Below, one piece after another: positions 25,913 through 34,831 of a stretch of DNA of 64,000 bases. The notes below the pieces were generated by a model, which was not told the DNA's origin, searched no databases, and saw only the letters and a program-made list of their open reading frames with translations. Source of the stretch: Methylorubrum rhodesianum (GTDB lineage: Bacteria > Pseudomonadota > Alphaproteobacteria > Rhizobiales > Beijerinckiaceae); the NCBI RefSeq assembly GCF_014199985.1, contig NZ_JACHOS010000002.1:372001-436000 (forward strand). Direction: 5' to 3'. Position numbers and translations under genes: made by a program. Position 1 is the stretch's first letter, and each line of letters opens with the position of its first letter.

Positions 25913-25940
25913 AAAGGGCCGGCATCGCTGCCGGCCCTTT
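25913..25940. terminator. Bidirectional intrinsic terminator
   Basis: AAAGGGCCGGCA (25913-25924) and TGCCGGCCCTTT (25929-25940) form a perfect 12-bp stem with loop TCGC. A/T flanks give U-tracts both ways. It serves the small membrane protein (+) and the L,D-transpeptidase (-). Confidence 0.85.
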
Positions 25941-25963
25941 CTCGTTGCGTGTCGTGGAGACGA

Positions 25964-26641
25964 TCAGCGCTGGACGACGACCCGGGCGCCGACCTTCACG
26001 CGGCTGTAGAGGTCCGTCACATCCTCGTTGGTCATGCGGATGCAGCCGGAGGAAACCGCGGTCCCGATCGTTTCCGGCTCGTTGGAGCCGTGGATGCGGT
26101 AGATCGTGTTGCCGAGATACATGGCGCGGGCGCCGAGCGGGTTCTCGATGCCGCCCTTCATGTAGCGCGGCAGATCGGGGCGGCGGCGCAGCATCTCGGC
26201 CGGCGGACGCCAATCGGGCCATTCGCGCTTCATCGTGACGGTCTGGGTACCACCCCAGGTGAAGCCGGGCCGGCCGACGCCGACACCGTAGCGCAGGGCC
26301 TCGCCGCCGGGCTGGATCAGGTAGAGCCGACGTTCGGTGGTCGAGACGACGATGGTGCCGGGTGCATAGGGACCAGCATAGGGAACCGTCTGGCGCGGGA
26401 TCGCTGTCATCTGCGGCACCGCGGAGGCGAGCGGATCGGCAGCCGCGCCCGGTGCGCCGGGGACATCGGCCGGCAGGGTCGCGTTGGCCGTCGGCAGCGT
26501 GTTCTGCGGGCGCACACGCACCGTCAGGACGTCGGTCAGGGGCTGACGGGTGAGCGGGTCGATCTCATAGGCAGCGGCGGGGCTTGCCAGCGCGACCGCC
26601 GCGCAGGCAAGCCCGCCCAGGGCAACGACGAAACGGCGCAT
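25964..26641 (-). CDS. L,D-transpeptidase (YkuD family)
   Basis: Periplasmic cell-wall enzyme forming 3-3 peptidoglycan cross-links or attaching proteins. From Met 26641 (225 aa) a signal peptide (MRRFVVALGGLACAAVALASPAAA) precedes a linker and the YkuD domain. The catalytic motif reads RIHGSNEPETIGTAVSSGCI, with the nucleophile in SSGCIRM. An upstream in-frame start would add 31 residues before the signal and is rejected. Rhizobiales rely strongly on L,D-transpeptidases and carry several. Confidence 0.92.
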   Translation of the reverse strand: MRRFVVALGGLACAAVALASPAAAYEIDPLTRQPLTDVLTVRVRPQNTLPTANATLPADVPGAPGAAADPLASAVPQMTAIPRQTVPYAGPYAPGTIVVSTTERRLYLIQPGGEALRYGVGVGRPGFTWGGTQTVTMKREWPDWRPPAEMLRRRPDLPRYMKGGIENPLGARAMYLGNTIYRIHGSNEPETIGTAVSSGCIRMTNEDVTDLYSRVKVGARVVVQR

Positions 26642-26843
26642 CAGGGCCTCTCGGGGCAGGCGAAGAACAGGGGACGCGGTGGAAGAACCGCCGCACGATG
26701 CCGTGCGGACCCTCGCCAACGCGTAAACGCTCACCGTTCAAAGCCAAGCTTGATTTGCACTGCAGTGCCGCTTCGGGCGCGCTCGTGACCAGGTGGCCAC
26801 ACTGTGGCAGCTTGGCCCTAAGGACAAGGATGTTCACTGTCGG

Positions 26844-27341
26844 ATGGAACCGGTCGAGCTACCGCTGTCGGAACGAGTCGAAGTTCGCCCGTATCGCCCG
26901 GAGGATCTGGATGCCGTGATCGGCATCTTCGAGTCAGCCGTGCGCGATACCGCGTCGATCGACTACGATCCGGCGCAGATCGAAGCATGGGCGCGGATCG
27001 ACCGGGCGCGGTGGGCTGCACGGCGTCTGCGGGGATATTGTCGGGTCGCGTGGATCGGCCCGAAGGCGGCCGGGTTTGCGGATCTCGAACCGTGCGGCCG
27101 TCTCGATATGCTCTACGTCCAGTCCGCGCATGGGCGCAGAGGCGTCGCCCGCGCGCTGCTTCGGACCGTTGAGTCGACGGCCGTTGGCATCGGCCTCCGC
27201 ACGCTGCGGACCGAAGCGAGCCTGACCGCTCGGCCGTTCTTCGAAGCGGCCGGCTTTCGCGTCGTCGAGGAGGAAACGGTGATGCGGAACGGACAGGCGT
27301 TCCGCCGTCACCGAATGCAAAAGGACGGGCTCGCCCCCTGA
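26844..27341 (+). CDS. GNAT family N-acetyltransferase
   Basis: About 165 residues from ATG 26844; GTG 26793 would add 17. The GNAT core is visible: VRPYRPEDLDAVIGIF at the start, LDMLYVQSAHGRRGVARALL as the acetyl-CoA-binding beta4-helix (Q/RxxGxG/A form HGRRGVARA), and ARPFFEAAGFRVVEEE near the end. The substrate cannot be inferred. It lies convergent to nadC with 6 bp between stops. Confidence 0.85.
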   Translation: MEPVELPLSERVEVRPYRPEDLDAVIGIFESAVRDTASIDYDPAQIEAWARIDRARWAARRLRGYCRVAWIGPKAAGFADLEPCGRLDMLYVQSAHGRRGVARALLRTVESTAVGIGLRTLRTEASLTARPFFEAAGFRVVEEETVMRNGQAFRRHRMQKDGLAP

Positions 27342-27347
27342 CGGCCG

Positions 27348-28208
27348 CTACGCCGCGTCGAGTCCCAAGTCGATGATCGCCGAACTATGCGTGATCCAGC
27401 CGACCGAGATCAGATCGACGCCCGAGGCCGCCACCGCCCCGACCGTGTCCCGATTGATCCGGCCCGAGGCCTCGGTGACGGCGCGTCCATCGACCATGGC
27501 CACGGCCTGACGCAGGGTATCGGGGCTCATGTTGTCGAGCAGGACCGCATCGGCACCGACGGAAAGGGCCTCTTCCAGCTGCGCCAGGGTATCGACCTCG
27601 ACTTCGATCTTGACGAGATGACCGGTCCTCGCCCGCGCCCGCTCGATGGCCGGGATGATGCCGCCCGCCACCGCGACGTGATTGTCCTTGATCAGCACGG
27701 CGTCGTCGAGGCCGAAGCGATGATTCGAGCCGCCGCCCGCGCGCACTGCGTGCTTCTCCAGCGCCCGCAGGCCCGGTGTGGTCTTGCGGGTGCAGACGAT
27801 TCGCGCATTGCCGTGCGGTTGGGCCGCCTCGACCAGGGAGGCCGTCGCCGTGGCAACGCCGCTCAGGCGGCAGAGCAGATTCAAGGCGACGCGTTCGGCG
27901 GTCAGTACGGCGCGAGCCGGGCCGGAGAGCCGGATCACCGTATCGCCCGGCGTGACGCGGGTGCCGTCGGGCCGTTCGACCGAGACGGAAAGGCTCGGGT
28001 CGATCAGCTCGAAGGCGATGGCGGCGGCGTCGGTACCAGCGATCACTCCGTCCTGTCGGGACGCGATGACCGCGTCCATGCGCTCGCCCGCCGGGATGAT
28101 GGCATCCGTCGTGATGTCCCCGGCGCGGCCGAGATCTTCGAGAAGGGCGGCCCGCACCACGGGCTCCACGAGGAGGCGCGGCAGCGGCAGCAGGACGTCG
28201 TCAGGCAT
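27348..28208 (-). CDS. nadC: Nicotinate-nucleotide pyrophosphorylase (quinolinate phosphoribosyltransferase)
   Basis: Converts quinolinate and PRPP to nicotinate mononucleotide. The 286 residues show LNLLCRLSGVATATA, CTRKTTPGLRALEKHAVRAGGGSNHRFGL (the PRPP/quinolinate pocket) and LIKDNHVAVAGG. It is last in nadA-nadB-nadC; its start overlaps the nadB stop by 8 bp. This gives the complete de novo route from aspartate to NaMN in one operon. Confidence 0.97.
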   Translation of the reverse strand: MPDDVLLPLPRLLVEPVVRAALLEDLGRAGDITTDAIIPAGERMDAVIASRQDGVIAGTDAAAIAFELIDPSLSVSVERPDGTRVTPGDTVIRLSGPARAVLTAERVALNLLCRLSGVATATASLVEAAQPHGNARIVCTRKTTPGLRALEKHAVRAGGGSNHRFGLDDAVLIKDNHVAVAGGIIPAIERARARTGHLVKIEVEVDTLAQLEEALSVGADAVLLDNMSPDTLRQAVAMVDGRAVTEASGRINRDTVGAVAASGVDLISVGWITHSSAIIDLGLDAA

Positions 28209-29727
28209 CGGTCAATTCCTGAAGCGCAGGGGCGTCCGCCAGAGCGGGCGTGACCACGGCGTGCCGGGCCGGAAGCTGGCCGGGGAAATCGCTGCGCCAA
28301 TGGGCGCCGCGGCTCTCGCGTCGGTCGAGTGCGGCGCGGGCGATCATCAGGCCGGTGGCGGCCGCCTCGGAACCGCGTGCGGACAGGTCGGTGAGCTGCG
28401 CCACGGCCTGCGACAGGCTCGCTGCGTCGCGCACGACGCCGACGCAGCGTTCCATGATGCCGCGAATATCGGCCAGCACCGCTGCGTCCTCCGGCCGGAT
28501 TTCGGGCAGAGGCGCCGGGCGGTCGGCACCGGCAGGCGCCGGCGCATCCCCGATCGACTCGGCGATTCGGGGCGCGAAGGCCAAGGCTTCGAGCAGGGAG
28601 TTGCTGGCGAGGCGGTTGGCGCCGTGCAGCCCGGACGAGGACACCTCACCGCAAGCCCACAGACCGGGGACGGTGCTGCGGCCGGCCTCGTCCACGAGGA
28701 TTCCGCCCATGTGGTAGTGCGCCGCCGGCCGAACCGGGATCGGCTGCACCGCCGGATCGATGCCGGCCTCGGCGCAGAGCGCGGCAACCGTGGGAAAGCG
28801 CCGAGGCATGCGCTCGCCGAGACGGCCTCGGGCATCGAGATAGACCGTGCGTCCGCGGGCGAGCGCCTGGAAGATGCCGCGCGCCACCACGTCGCGCGGA
28901 GCGAGGTCGCCGCCTTCGATCCCGGCCATCACGGGTGCGCCCAACTCGTCGATCAGGGTCGCGCCCTCGCCGCGCAACGCCTCGGTCGCGAGCGGCATCG
29001 GATCGCGGCCGGCCGCGATGGCTGTGGGGTGGAACTGCACGAATTCGAGATCGCGCAACGCCGCGCCGGCCCGTGCGCCGGCGAGCAGACCGCGCCCCAG
29101 GGCGCCGCGTGGATTGGTGGTCGACGCATAGAGCGCCCCGACGCCGCCGGTCGCCAGCACGACCGCGCGGGCGGGCAGGCGGAAGGCGACGCCGTCCCGC
29201 TCGCATACGACGCCGCGCACGCTGCCATCGGCATCCTGCATCAAGCCGTGGAGTCCGGCGACGAGGGTCTCGATCGACGGCGTCGCCTGCACGGCGCGCA
29301 CCAGTGCGTCGAGAACCGTGCGGCCCGTCGAGTCGCCCCGCGCGCGGACGATGCGGCGACGGCTGTGGGCGGCCTCCAGCCCGAGGGCCAGCGCGCCGTC
29401 CGGCTCACGGTCGAAACCGGTGCCGAGGGCGACGAGCCACTCGATCAGACCCGGACCCGCCTCCGCAACGCGAAGCGCCACGTCCGGCTCGGTGAGCCCG
29501 GCGCCCGCGGCAAGCGTATCGTCCGCGTGCAGCGAGGGTGCATCATCCGACCCCATTGCGGCGGCGATGCCGCCCTGGGCCCAGCCGGTGGCCGTACCTA
29601 TCCCGAGCGGCGCGGCGGTGACCAGCGTGACCGCACGCGGCGCGAGCCGCAGGGCGGTGGCGAGCCCCGCCACCCCGGCGCCGACGACGATCACCCGGTC
29701 GGAGGGGCTCCGGGCGAAGATGCTCAT
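28201..29727 (-). CDS. nadB: L-aspartate oxidase
   Basis: Flavoprotein that oxidises aspartate to iminoaspartate for NadA. 508 residues from ATG 29727: FAD-binding VIVVGAGVAGLATALRLAPR, the succinate dehydrogenase/fumarate reductase-like ATGWAQGGIAAAMG, FVQFHPTAIAAG, and HYHMGGILVDEAGRSTVPGL. ATG 29727 shares a base with the nadA stop region. The frame stays open upstream across nadA, but that part is a shadow. Confidence 0.96.
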   Translation of the reverse strand: MSIFARSPSDRVIVVGAGVAGLATALRLAPRAVTLVTAAPLGIGTATGWAQGGIAAAMGSDDAPSLHADDTLAAGAGLTEPDVALRVAEAGPGLIEWLVALGTGFDREPDGALALGLEAAHSRRRIVRARGDSTGRTVLDALVRAVQATPSIETLVAGLHGLMQDADGSVRGVVCERDGVAFRLPARAVVLATGGVGALYASTTNPRGALGRGLLAGARAGAALRDLEFVQFHPTAIAAGRDPMPLATEALRGEGATLIDELGAPVMAGIEGGDLAPRDVVARGIFQALARGRTVYLDARGRLGERMPRRFPTVAALCAEAGIDPAVQPIPVRPAAHYHMGGILVDEAGRSTVPGLWACGEVSSSGLHGANRLASNSLLEALAFAPRIAESIGDAPAPAGADRPAPLPEIRPEDAAVLADIRGIMERCVGVVRDAASLSQAVAQLTDLSARGSEAAATGLMIARAALDRRESRGAHWRSDFPGQLPARHAVVTPALADAPALQELTDA

Positions 29728-30770
29728 CAGGCGGCCTGCCGCGGTGAGACGGTCTGGGTCGGCTTGACCGCGAGCATCCGCTCGACGGCCCGGCGCGCCC
29801 GTTCGGCCAGGCCCTCCTCGACGACGATCTCGTGCGTCATGGTTTCGAGCGACTGGCGGATGTTGCGCAGGGAGATCCGCTTCATGTGCGGGCAGAGATT
29901 GCAGGGCTTGATGAACTCGATATCGGGGTTGGCCACCGCGATGTTGTCGGCCATCGAGCATTCGGTCACGAGCACGACCTGAGACGGCCGCTTCTCGGTG
30001 ACGTAGTTCATCATCATCGCCGTCGAGCCGGAAAAATCCGACGCCTCGACCACCTCCGGCGGGCATTCCGGGTGGGCGATGACGGTGATGCCGGGATAGC
30101 TGTCGCGCACCTCGGCGATGTCGGCCGGCGTAAAGCGCTCGTGCACCTCGCAGTGGCCTGCCCAGGTCAGCAGTTCGACCTCCGGCACCTGCTGCTGAAC
30201 GTTGCGGGCCAGGAACTCGTCGGGAATCATCAGAACCCGCTTCACGCCGAGCGCGCGCACGACGTCGGCGGCGTTGCCGGAGGTGCAGCACACATCCGAC
30301 TCCGCCTTCACCGCAGCGGAGGTGTTGACGTAGGTCACGACCGGCACGCCGGGATACCGGGCCCGCAGAGCCCGCACGTCGGCGGCGGTGATCGAGTCCG
30401 CGAGCGAGCAGCCGGCGCCCATATCGGGCATCAGCACAGTCTTGCCAGGGTTCAGGAGCTTGGCGGTTTCGGCCATGAAGTGGACGCCGGCCAGCACGAT
30501 CACGTCCGCATCCACCCGCGCCGCCTCGCGCGCCAGGGCCAGGCTGTCGCCGACGATGTCCGCGACGGTGTGGAAGATCTCGGGTGCCTGGTAGTTGTGG
30601 GCCAGAACCACCGCGTTCCGTTCGCGTTTCAGGCGCAGGATCGCCTCGACGTCGGGTGCGAGCGCCGGCCACTCGATGGCAGGCACGTGGCGGCTCACGC
30701 GCTCGTACAGCTCGGGCAACGGGAAGGCCCGTCCGGCCGGGTCGCGAAGGGCGGATCCTGCCTGGGACAT
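29727..30770 (-). CDS. nadA: Quinolinate synthase
   Basis: [4Fe-4S] enzyme condensing iminoaspartate with dihydroxyacetone phosphate. 347 residues from ATG 30770, which has GGAGACC just upstream. Conserved regions: [48 protein letters not shown] and [15 protein letters not shown]; Cys residues within these provide the cluster ligands. It is the first gene of the nadABC operon and carries a promoter flanked by two similar palindromes. Confidence 0.97.
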   Translation of the reverse strand: MSQAGSALRDPAGRAFPLPELYERVSRHVPAIEWPALAPDVEAILRLKRERNAVVLAHNYQAPEIFHTVADIVGDSLALAREAARVDADVIVLAGVHFMAETAKLLNPGKTVLMPDMGAGCSLADSITAADVRALRARYPGVPVVTYVNTSAAVKAESDVCCTSGNAADVVRALGVKRVLMIPDEFLARNVQQQVPEVELLTWAGHCEVHERFTPADIAEVRDSYPGITVIAHPECPPEVVEASDFSGSTAMMMNYVTEKRPSQVVLVTECSMADNIAVANPDIEFIKPCNLCPHMKRISLRNIRQSLETMTHEIVVEEGLAERARRAVERMLAVKPTQTVSPRQAA

Positions 30771-30783
30771 CGCGGTCTCCTTT

Positions 30784-30800
30784 ATGCTCAAAGTGAGCAT
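30784..30800. promoter_or_regulatory. nadA operator 1, perfect palindrome
   Basis: ATGCTCAAAGTGAGCAT is a perfect 7+3+7 palindrome just downstream of the predicted nadA start site (near 30804) and 13 bp before the start codon region. It resembles the NadQ operator type known for nadABC in Alphaproteobacteria (recalled, not searched). Binding here would block initiation or early elongation. Confidence 0.75.
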
Positions 30801-30810
30801 TGTGCCACCT

Positions 30811-30839
30811 AACTTAGGCGGCGCGATCCGCATTGTCCA
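30811..30839 (-). promoter_or_regulatory. Probable nadA promoter
   Basis: On the minus strand TGGACA (30839-30834) and TAAGTT (30816-30811) are 17 nt apart, a reasonable sigma70 match. The two palindromes sit immediately on either side. Confidence 0.5.
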
Positions 30840-30841
30840 GA

Positions 30842-30860
30842 TATGCTGAGACTGAGCATA
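30842..30860. promoter_or_regulatory. nadA operator 2, imperfect palindrome
   Basis: TATGCTGAGACTGAGCATA repeats the half-sites of operator 1 (TATGCT...TGAGCATA), with one arm position mismatched. Its centre is 59 bp from that of operator 1, and it abuts the -35 element from upstream. The pair could support cooperative binding or looping. Confidence 0.7.
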
Positions 30861-31174
30861 ACGTTTTTGCGACGCAAATCTTTTGCTGCGGTTGCACACC
30901 GTGCGTGACAGCGCAGCGCCCGAGCCGCCGGTCACCCATACTCCAAATATTGCTTGAGTTATCAATTGTTACGTAAGTGAAGTGCGATAAGCATCGAAAC
31001 GATGATCTAAAGCTAATTTTAACTCGCGCATGGTGATCATCGTCGGCGCCGTTGTGGAGAGTTTCTGCCCAATCACCGGTCAACCAGAAAGCGAGCAAAC
31101 GAGCTCGAACATGACTGTCCTGGGCGTGGCTCTCGAGAATAAGCGGCAGAGAAGGATCGGGGGCTTCCAACACC
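30861..31174. other. AT-rich intergenic region between nadA control region and chemoreceptor gene
   Basis: No gene is supported here. About 30940-31030 is markedly richer in A/T than the surroundings. It probably holds the promoter of the chemoreceptor gene, but no convincing -35/-10 pair was seen. Confidence 0.4.
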
Positions 31175-32548
31175 ATGCTGTCGCTCAAGCTCGGCCGCAA
31201 TACCGGATCGTCCGCATCGGCGGCGTCCGATCTTCCGGCTTCCCAACCATCCGACGAGGCCCGCCTGATCGGCGCGCTCAAGCGCTTGGCGGACCGGGCC
31301 GCGCTCGATGCCTCCGCCCTGCCGGATAGCGCCGTGAGCACGGCCCTGAGCGAGCTTGAGCGTGCTCAGCGTCACGACTTGCGCACCGAGCGGCGAAACA
31401 TCGCTGCCATCGCAAGGGAAGCCTCGGAAGGCGCGATCAACATCGGCTGGACGACGTACGACGTCGGCGAGGTCGCGCAGGCCACGCAGACAATCGCGAG
31501 CGCCATCGAAGAGATGGGCGCGTCCATCGCCGAAGTCGCCGAGACCTCGGAGGCCGCCGGCTCCAGCGCGGCGCAGGCTCGCGAGGCGATGACGGCCTGC
31601 ATGTCCGACGTCGGCAATGCGCGCGCGGCCATGGATTCAATCCGTGATCGCACGCACCAGATCGACGAGCGGCTTCAGCTGCTCCAGAACGCCATCGCCG
31701 AGATCGGTACGATGGCGGGTACCATCGCCACGATCTCCAGCCAAACCAACCTGCTGGCGCTCAACGCCACGATCGAGGCGGCGCGGGCCGGCGAGGCGGG
31801 CCGCGGCTTCTCCGTCGTCGCGGCCGAGGTGAAGTCGCTCTCAGGGCAGACCGCCCGCTCGACCGAACAGATCCGCACCTGGCTCCACACGCTTCAGGGT
31901 GAGATGAGCCAGATCGCCCGGGCCGTCGAAGAGAGCCGTTCCGCCGTCTCGACCGGCAGCTCCGTCGTCGACAGCCTCGGCACCCGTGTCGAAGGGGCAG
32001 CCGAGCGGATCGCGCGCACGAGCGAGATGAACGCGGCTCTGGCTGCGGCGATCACGCAGCAGAGCAGTGCGACGGCCGAGATTTCCAGTAGCGTCCAGAA
32101 CATCGCCGCCAAAGCGGCCAAGACCCGCACCGAGATCGACAGCATCACCAAGCGCCTCGTCAAGGCGGAAACGCTGGCGCAGGCCGCGCTCGCCGAAACC
32201 GGCGACCTCGATCTCTACGAGTTGGTGCGTCTGCCCGCCGATCTCGGCCTGTGGAAGCGGGGTCTCGCGACGATCCTGCTCGGCGCCGCGCCCGCCGATC
32301 CGGCCACGGCCGTGCTGCGCAACCGTGCCGCCCGGCAGGCCGTGCAGGTCCTGACCGGTGATCCGGCGCGCCGACCCGCGGCAGAGGCGTTCCTCAGGGC
32401 CGAGGCTGCCGCCCACGAGGAGGCCGAGCGGATGGTCAAGGCGATTGCCCAGAACAACTGGGACGTCGGAACGCCGGCCTATCAGGCCGCGAGCGCGGCG
32501 ATGAAGGACATGGCCAAAGCCGCTGCCCAGATCGTCGAGGCCCTCTGA
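31175..32548 (+). CDS. Soluble methyl-accepting chemotaxis protein
   Basis: 457 residues with no membrane segment. The centre is a coiled-coil methylation and signalling region with the receptor hairpin tip [36 protein letters not shown] split around residue 200, the CheA/CheW contact site. The N-terminal ~90 residues are short and helical, without PAS or globin motifs. A C-terminal ~110-residue helical extension (from about [15 protein letters not shown]) has no recognised domain. The location, a cytosolic array, is inferred. No che genes are adjacent. Confidence 0.9.
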   Translation: MLSLKLGRNTGSSASAASDLPASQPSDEARLIGALKRLADRAALDASALPDSAVSTALSELERAQRHDLRTERRNIAAIAREASEGAINIGWTTYDVGEVAQATQTIASAIEEMGASIAEVAETSEAAGSSAAQAREAMTACMSDVGNARAAMDSIRDRTHQIDERLQLLQNAIAEIGTMAGTIATISSQTNLLALNATIEAARAGEAGRGFSVVAAEVKSLSGQTARSTEQIRTWLHTLQGEMSQIARAVEESRSAVSTGSSVVDSLGTRVEGAAERIARTSEMNAALAAAITQQSSATAEISSSVQNIAAKAAKTRTEIDSITKRLVKAETLAQAALAETGDLDLYELVRLPADLGLWKRGLATILLGAAPADPATAVLRNRAARQAVQVLTGDPARRPAAEAFLRAEAAAHEEAERMVKAIAQNNWDVGTPAYQAASAAMKDMAKAAAQIVEAL

Positions 32549-32580
32549 ACGGCGGGACTCCGTCCACGCCGCGGTGGTGA

Positions 32581-32610
32581 GGCCGCCCCTGCCGGACGGC
32601 AGGCGCGGCC
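32581..32610. terminator. Hairpin between convergent genes
   Basis: GGCCGCCCCTGCC (32581-32593) pairs with GGCAGGCGCGGCC (32598-32610) with one mismatch, after the chemoreceptor gene and before the convergent 102-aa protein gene. No U-tract on the plus side. Confidence 0.5.
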
Positions 32611-32620
32611 CCAGCCGCGT

Positions 32621-32929
32621 TCAGGCGGCCTCGTCGTCATCAAGCGTCGGGTCGCCGGTCCACGCGGTGGCGAAGGCGGCCAGGTGTCGCGCGTCGGAGA
32701 AGGCGAGCACCGTCACGGTGCGCTGCGTCGGCGCGCCACCGGGATAGGGCGCGAGCATCACCGTCTCCTGCGACAGCCGTGCATCGGATGCGTGCGCATC
32801 GAGCCACGCCTTCGCTTCCGGCGTCAGCGTCGCCGGATCGGCAAGCGCCCGTGAATCCGGGCGCAGCACGATGATCGTCGTGCCGAGCGCCGGATTGGCC
32901 TCCTGAATCTGCTTGATGATGTCGATCAT
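32621..32929 (-). CDS. Hypothetical 102-aa protein in EthD operon
   Basis: From ATG 32929 the protein begins MIDIIKQIQEANPALGTTII and contains TVTVLAFSDARHLAAFATAW near its C-terminus, with an acidic end (DPTLDDDEAA). No family is recognised. Its start overlaps the EthD stop by one base (TGATG), implying coupled translation and a linked role with EthD. The alternating hydrophobic pattern suggests a small alpha/beta fold. Confidence 0.75.
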   Translation of the reverse strand: MIDIIKQIQEANPALGTTIIVLRPDSRALADPATLTPEAKAWLDAHASDARLSQETVMLAPYPGGAPTQRTVTVLAFSDARHLAAFATAWTGDPTLDDDEAA

Positions 32930-33255
32930 CAGCCTCTCACTTCCGACGCCTCGAAGTCGCTGAGCTGGACCGTCGGCTGCGTGTCGGTGAAGTTCGGGAT
33001 GTCCCCGAAGATCTCCGAGCCGTCCGCGGTCGCCGCCGCCTTGAAGGCGTCGGCGGATTCGAAGCGCAACAGCGCCATGACCTGAAAGGGCGGAGCGCCG
33101 CCATCCGGCGTGCCGGTGCCCTTCACGACCGTGTAGTCGTGGAGGCCCTTGGAGGTCCAGCGTTGGCTGACAAGCGGCATGTGCTTCTTCAGATAGTAGT
33201 CCATGTCGAAGCGGGTGCCGGCGCCGCTCGGATACATCACGCTGACGAGAATCAT
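32929..33255 (-). CDS. EthD family protein
   Basis: 108 residues of the dimeric ferredoxin-like EthD fold: MILVSVMYPSGAGTRFDMDYYLKKHMPLV is the typical start with the YYxxxHxP motif, followed by FQVMALLRFESADAFKAAA. The prototype supports ethyl tert-butyl ether degradation, but most relatives have unknown function. It is the first gene of a two-gene unit with the 102-aa protein. Confidence 0.88.
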   Translation of the reverse strand: MILVSVMYPSGAGTRFDMDYYLKKHMPLVSQRWTSKGLHDYTVVKGTGTPDGGAPPFQVMALLRFESADAFKAAATADGSEIFGDIPNFTDTQPTVQLSDFEASEVRG

Positions 33256-33339
33256 GGCGTCTCCTTCCGCCGGCTTCTACTCGAGCCGGCGGAACGGAAA
33301 GATGACGCACCAGACCGCCGGTTCAAGCCGGAGCGTGCG

Positions 33340-34671
33340 TCAGTGCAGCTTCACGCGCGGCTCGGTGCGCCGCGTCAGCGCCCGGGCCAGGGCATCGAGG
33401 CTCGTCTTCCACCAGCCGTTCACAGCCGTCTCGTGCATCTTGTAGAGCGAACGGTACATCAGCCGGGCGAAGAGGCCGGCGATGAACATGTTCCTTCCCT
33501 GGATGAAGCCCATCAGGTTGCCGACCGCGGTGTACTCGCCGAGCGAAACGAGCGAACCGAAGTCGCGGTACTTGAACGGCTTCAGCGGCCGGCCCGCGAG
33601 GCGGTTGGCCATCTGCCCGTAGAGGTGCGAGGCCTGCTGGTGGGCGGCCTGGGCCCGCGGCGGGATCGGCGTCTGCGAGCCCTCCTCAACGAGGTAGGCA
33701 CAGTCGCCGATGGCGAAGACGTCGGGGTCGCGTGACGTCTGCAAGGTCGGCGTAATGACGAGCTGGTTGTTGCGTGTGGTCTCCAGGCCGCCGAGATCCT
33801 TGAGGAAGGTCGGCCCCTTCACGCCCGCGGCCCAGACCACCAGCTCGGAGGGGATGAAGCCGCCGTCGGCGAGCTGGACCCCGTCCGCCCGCACCTCGGT
33901 GACGCGGGCCTGGACCCGGACCTCGACGCCGATCTTGGCGAGTTGCCCCATCACCTCGGCCGCCAGGCGCTGCGGCACGGCGGGCAGAATGCGGTCGGCC
34001 GCCTCCACCAGCGTGATCTTGAGATCCTTGGCCGGGTCGATCCGGTCGAGGCCGGTGCGGGCGACCTCGCGGGTGGTCCGATGCAGTTCCGCCGCCAGCT
34101 CCGTTCCGGTCGCGCCGGCGCCGATCACCGTCACGTGGAGCTGGCCGGGGCGCACCGGGCCTTCCTGGGTGTGGGCCCGCAGCATGCCGTTGACGAGGCG
34201 CTGGTGAAAGCGCATCGCCTGCTCCTTGGTGTCCAGGGCGATGGCGTGCTCGGCCACGCCCGGCGTGCCGAAATCGTTGGTGGTGGAGCCCACCGCCATG
34301 ATCAGCGTGTCGTAGGGAACGGCCCGCATCGGCGTCACCTCACGCCCCTCGCTATCGCGGCTGGCGGCGAGGTGGATTACCCGCTTCTCACGGTCGAGGC
34401 CGGTCATCTCGCCGATACGGTAGCGGAAGTGGTTGGCGTGGGCGTGATGCAGGTAGTCGACCGCGTGGTGGCCGACATCGAGCGAACCGGCGGCGACTTC
34501 GTGCAGCAACGGCTTCCAGATGTGCGTCCGCGCCCGATCCACCAGGGTCACGTGAGCCTTGCCGCGCTTGCCGTACTTGTTGCCGAGCTTCGTCACCAGC
34601 TCGAGTCCGGCGGCCCCTCCCCCCACCACGACAATCTTGTGCAGATCCGTGACCGTTTCGCTCGGAACCAT
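33340..34671 (-). CDS. ndh: Type II NADH dehydrogenase-like FAD oxidoreductase
   Basis: 443 residues from ATG 34671. FAD-binding site KIVVVGGGAAGLELVTKLG, NADH-binding site HVTVIGAGATGTELAAEL, and the second FAD motif DPDVFAIGDCAYL are intact. The C-terminal region FQGRNMFIAGLFARLMYRSL-like amphipathic segment is the membrane anchor of NDH-2 enzymes, which pass electrons to quinone without pumping protons. Family members may alternatively act on sulfide. The longer upstream frame is rejected as unconserved. Confidence 0.9.
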   Translation of the reverse strand: MVPSETVTDLHKIVVVGGGAAGLELVTKLGNKYGKRGKAHVTLVDRARTHIWKPLLHEVAAGSLDVGHHAVDYLHHAHANHFRYRIGEMTGLDREKRVIHLAASRDSEGREVTPMRAVPYDTLIMAVGSTTNDFGTPGVAEHAIALDTKEQAMRFHQRLVNGMLRAHTQEGPVRPGQLHVTVIGAGATGTELAAELHRTTREVARTGLDRIDPAKDLKITLVEAADRILPAVPQRLAAEVMGQLAKIGVEVRVQARVTEVRADGVQLADGGFIPSELVVWAAGVKGPTFLKDLGGLETTRNNQLVITPTLQTSRDPDVFAIGDCAYLVEEGSQTPIPPRAQAAHQQASHLYGQMANRLAGRPLKPFKYRDFGSLVSLGEYTAVGNLMGFIQGRNMFIAGLFARLMYRSLYKMHETAVNGWWKTSLDALARALTRRTEPRVKLH

Positions 34672-34831
34672 CCTCGCCCCACTCGCCTCGCGGGCCGCCT
34701 CATTGAGCGACCCTCCAGTTTGGAATGATCTTACATCAGTAACCGAGCAAGGACCCACACGTTCGCAGCGGACCTGGGACGCAAATCCGGTATCGCTGCA
34801 ACGGTAATGTCCTAAAAAAAAATTTTCGAGC

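Noticed and set aside
28201..30672. Single 823-codon frame suggesting a nadB fusion
   Set aside because: The upstream third is a shifted reading of nadA; nadB starts at 29727 with its FAD motif.
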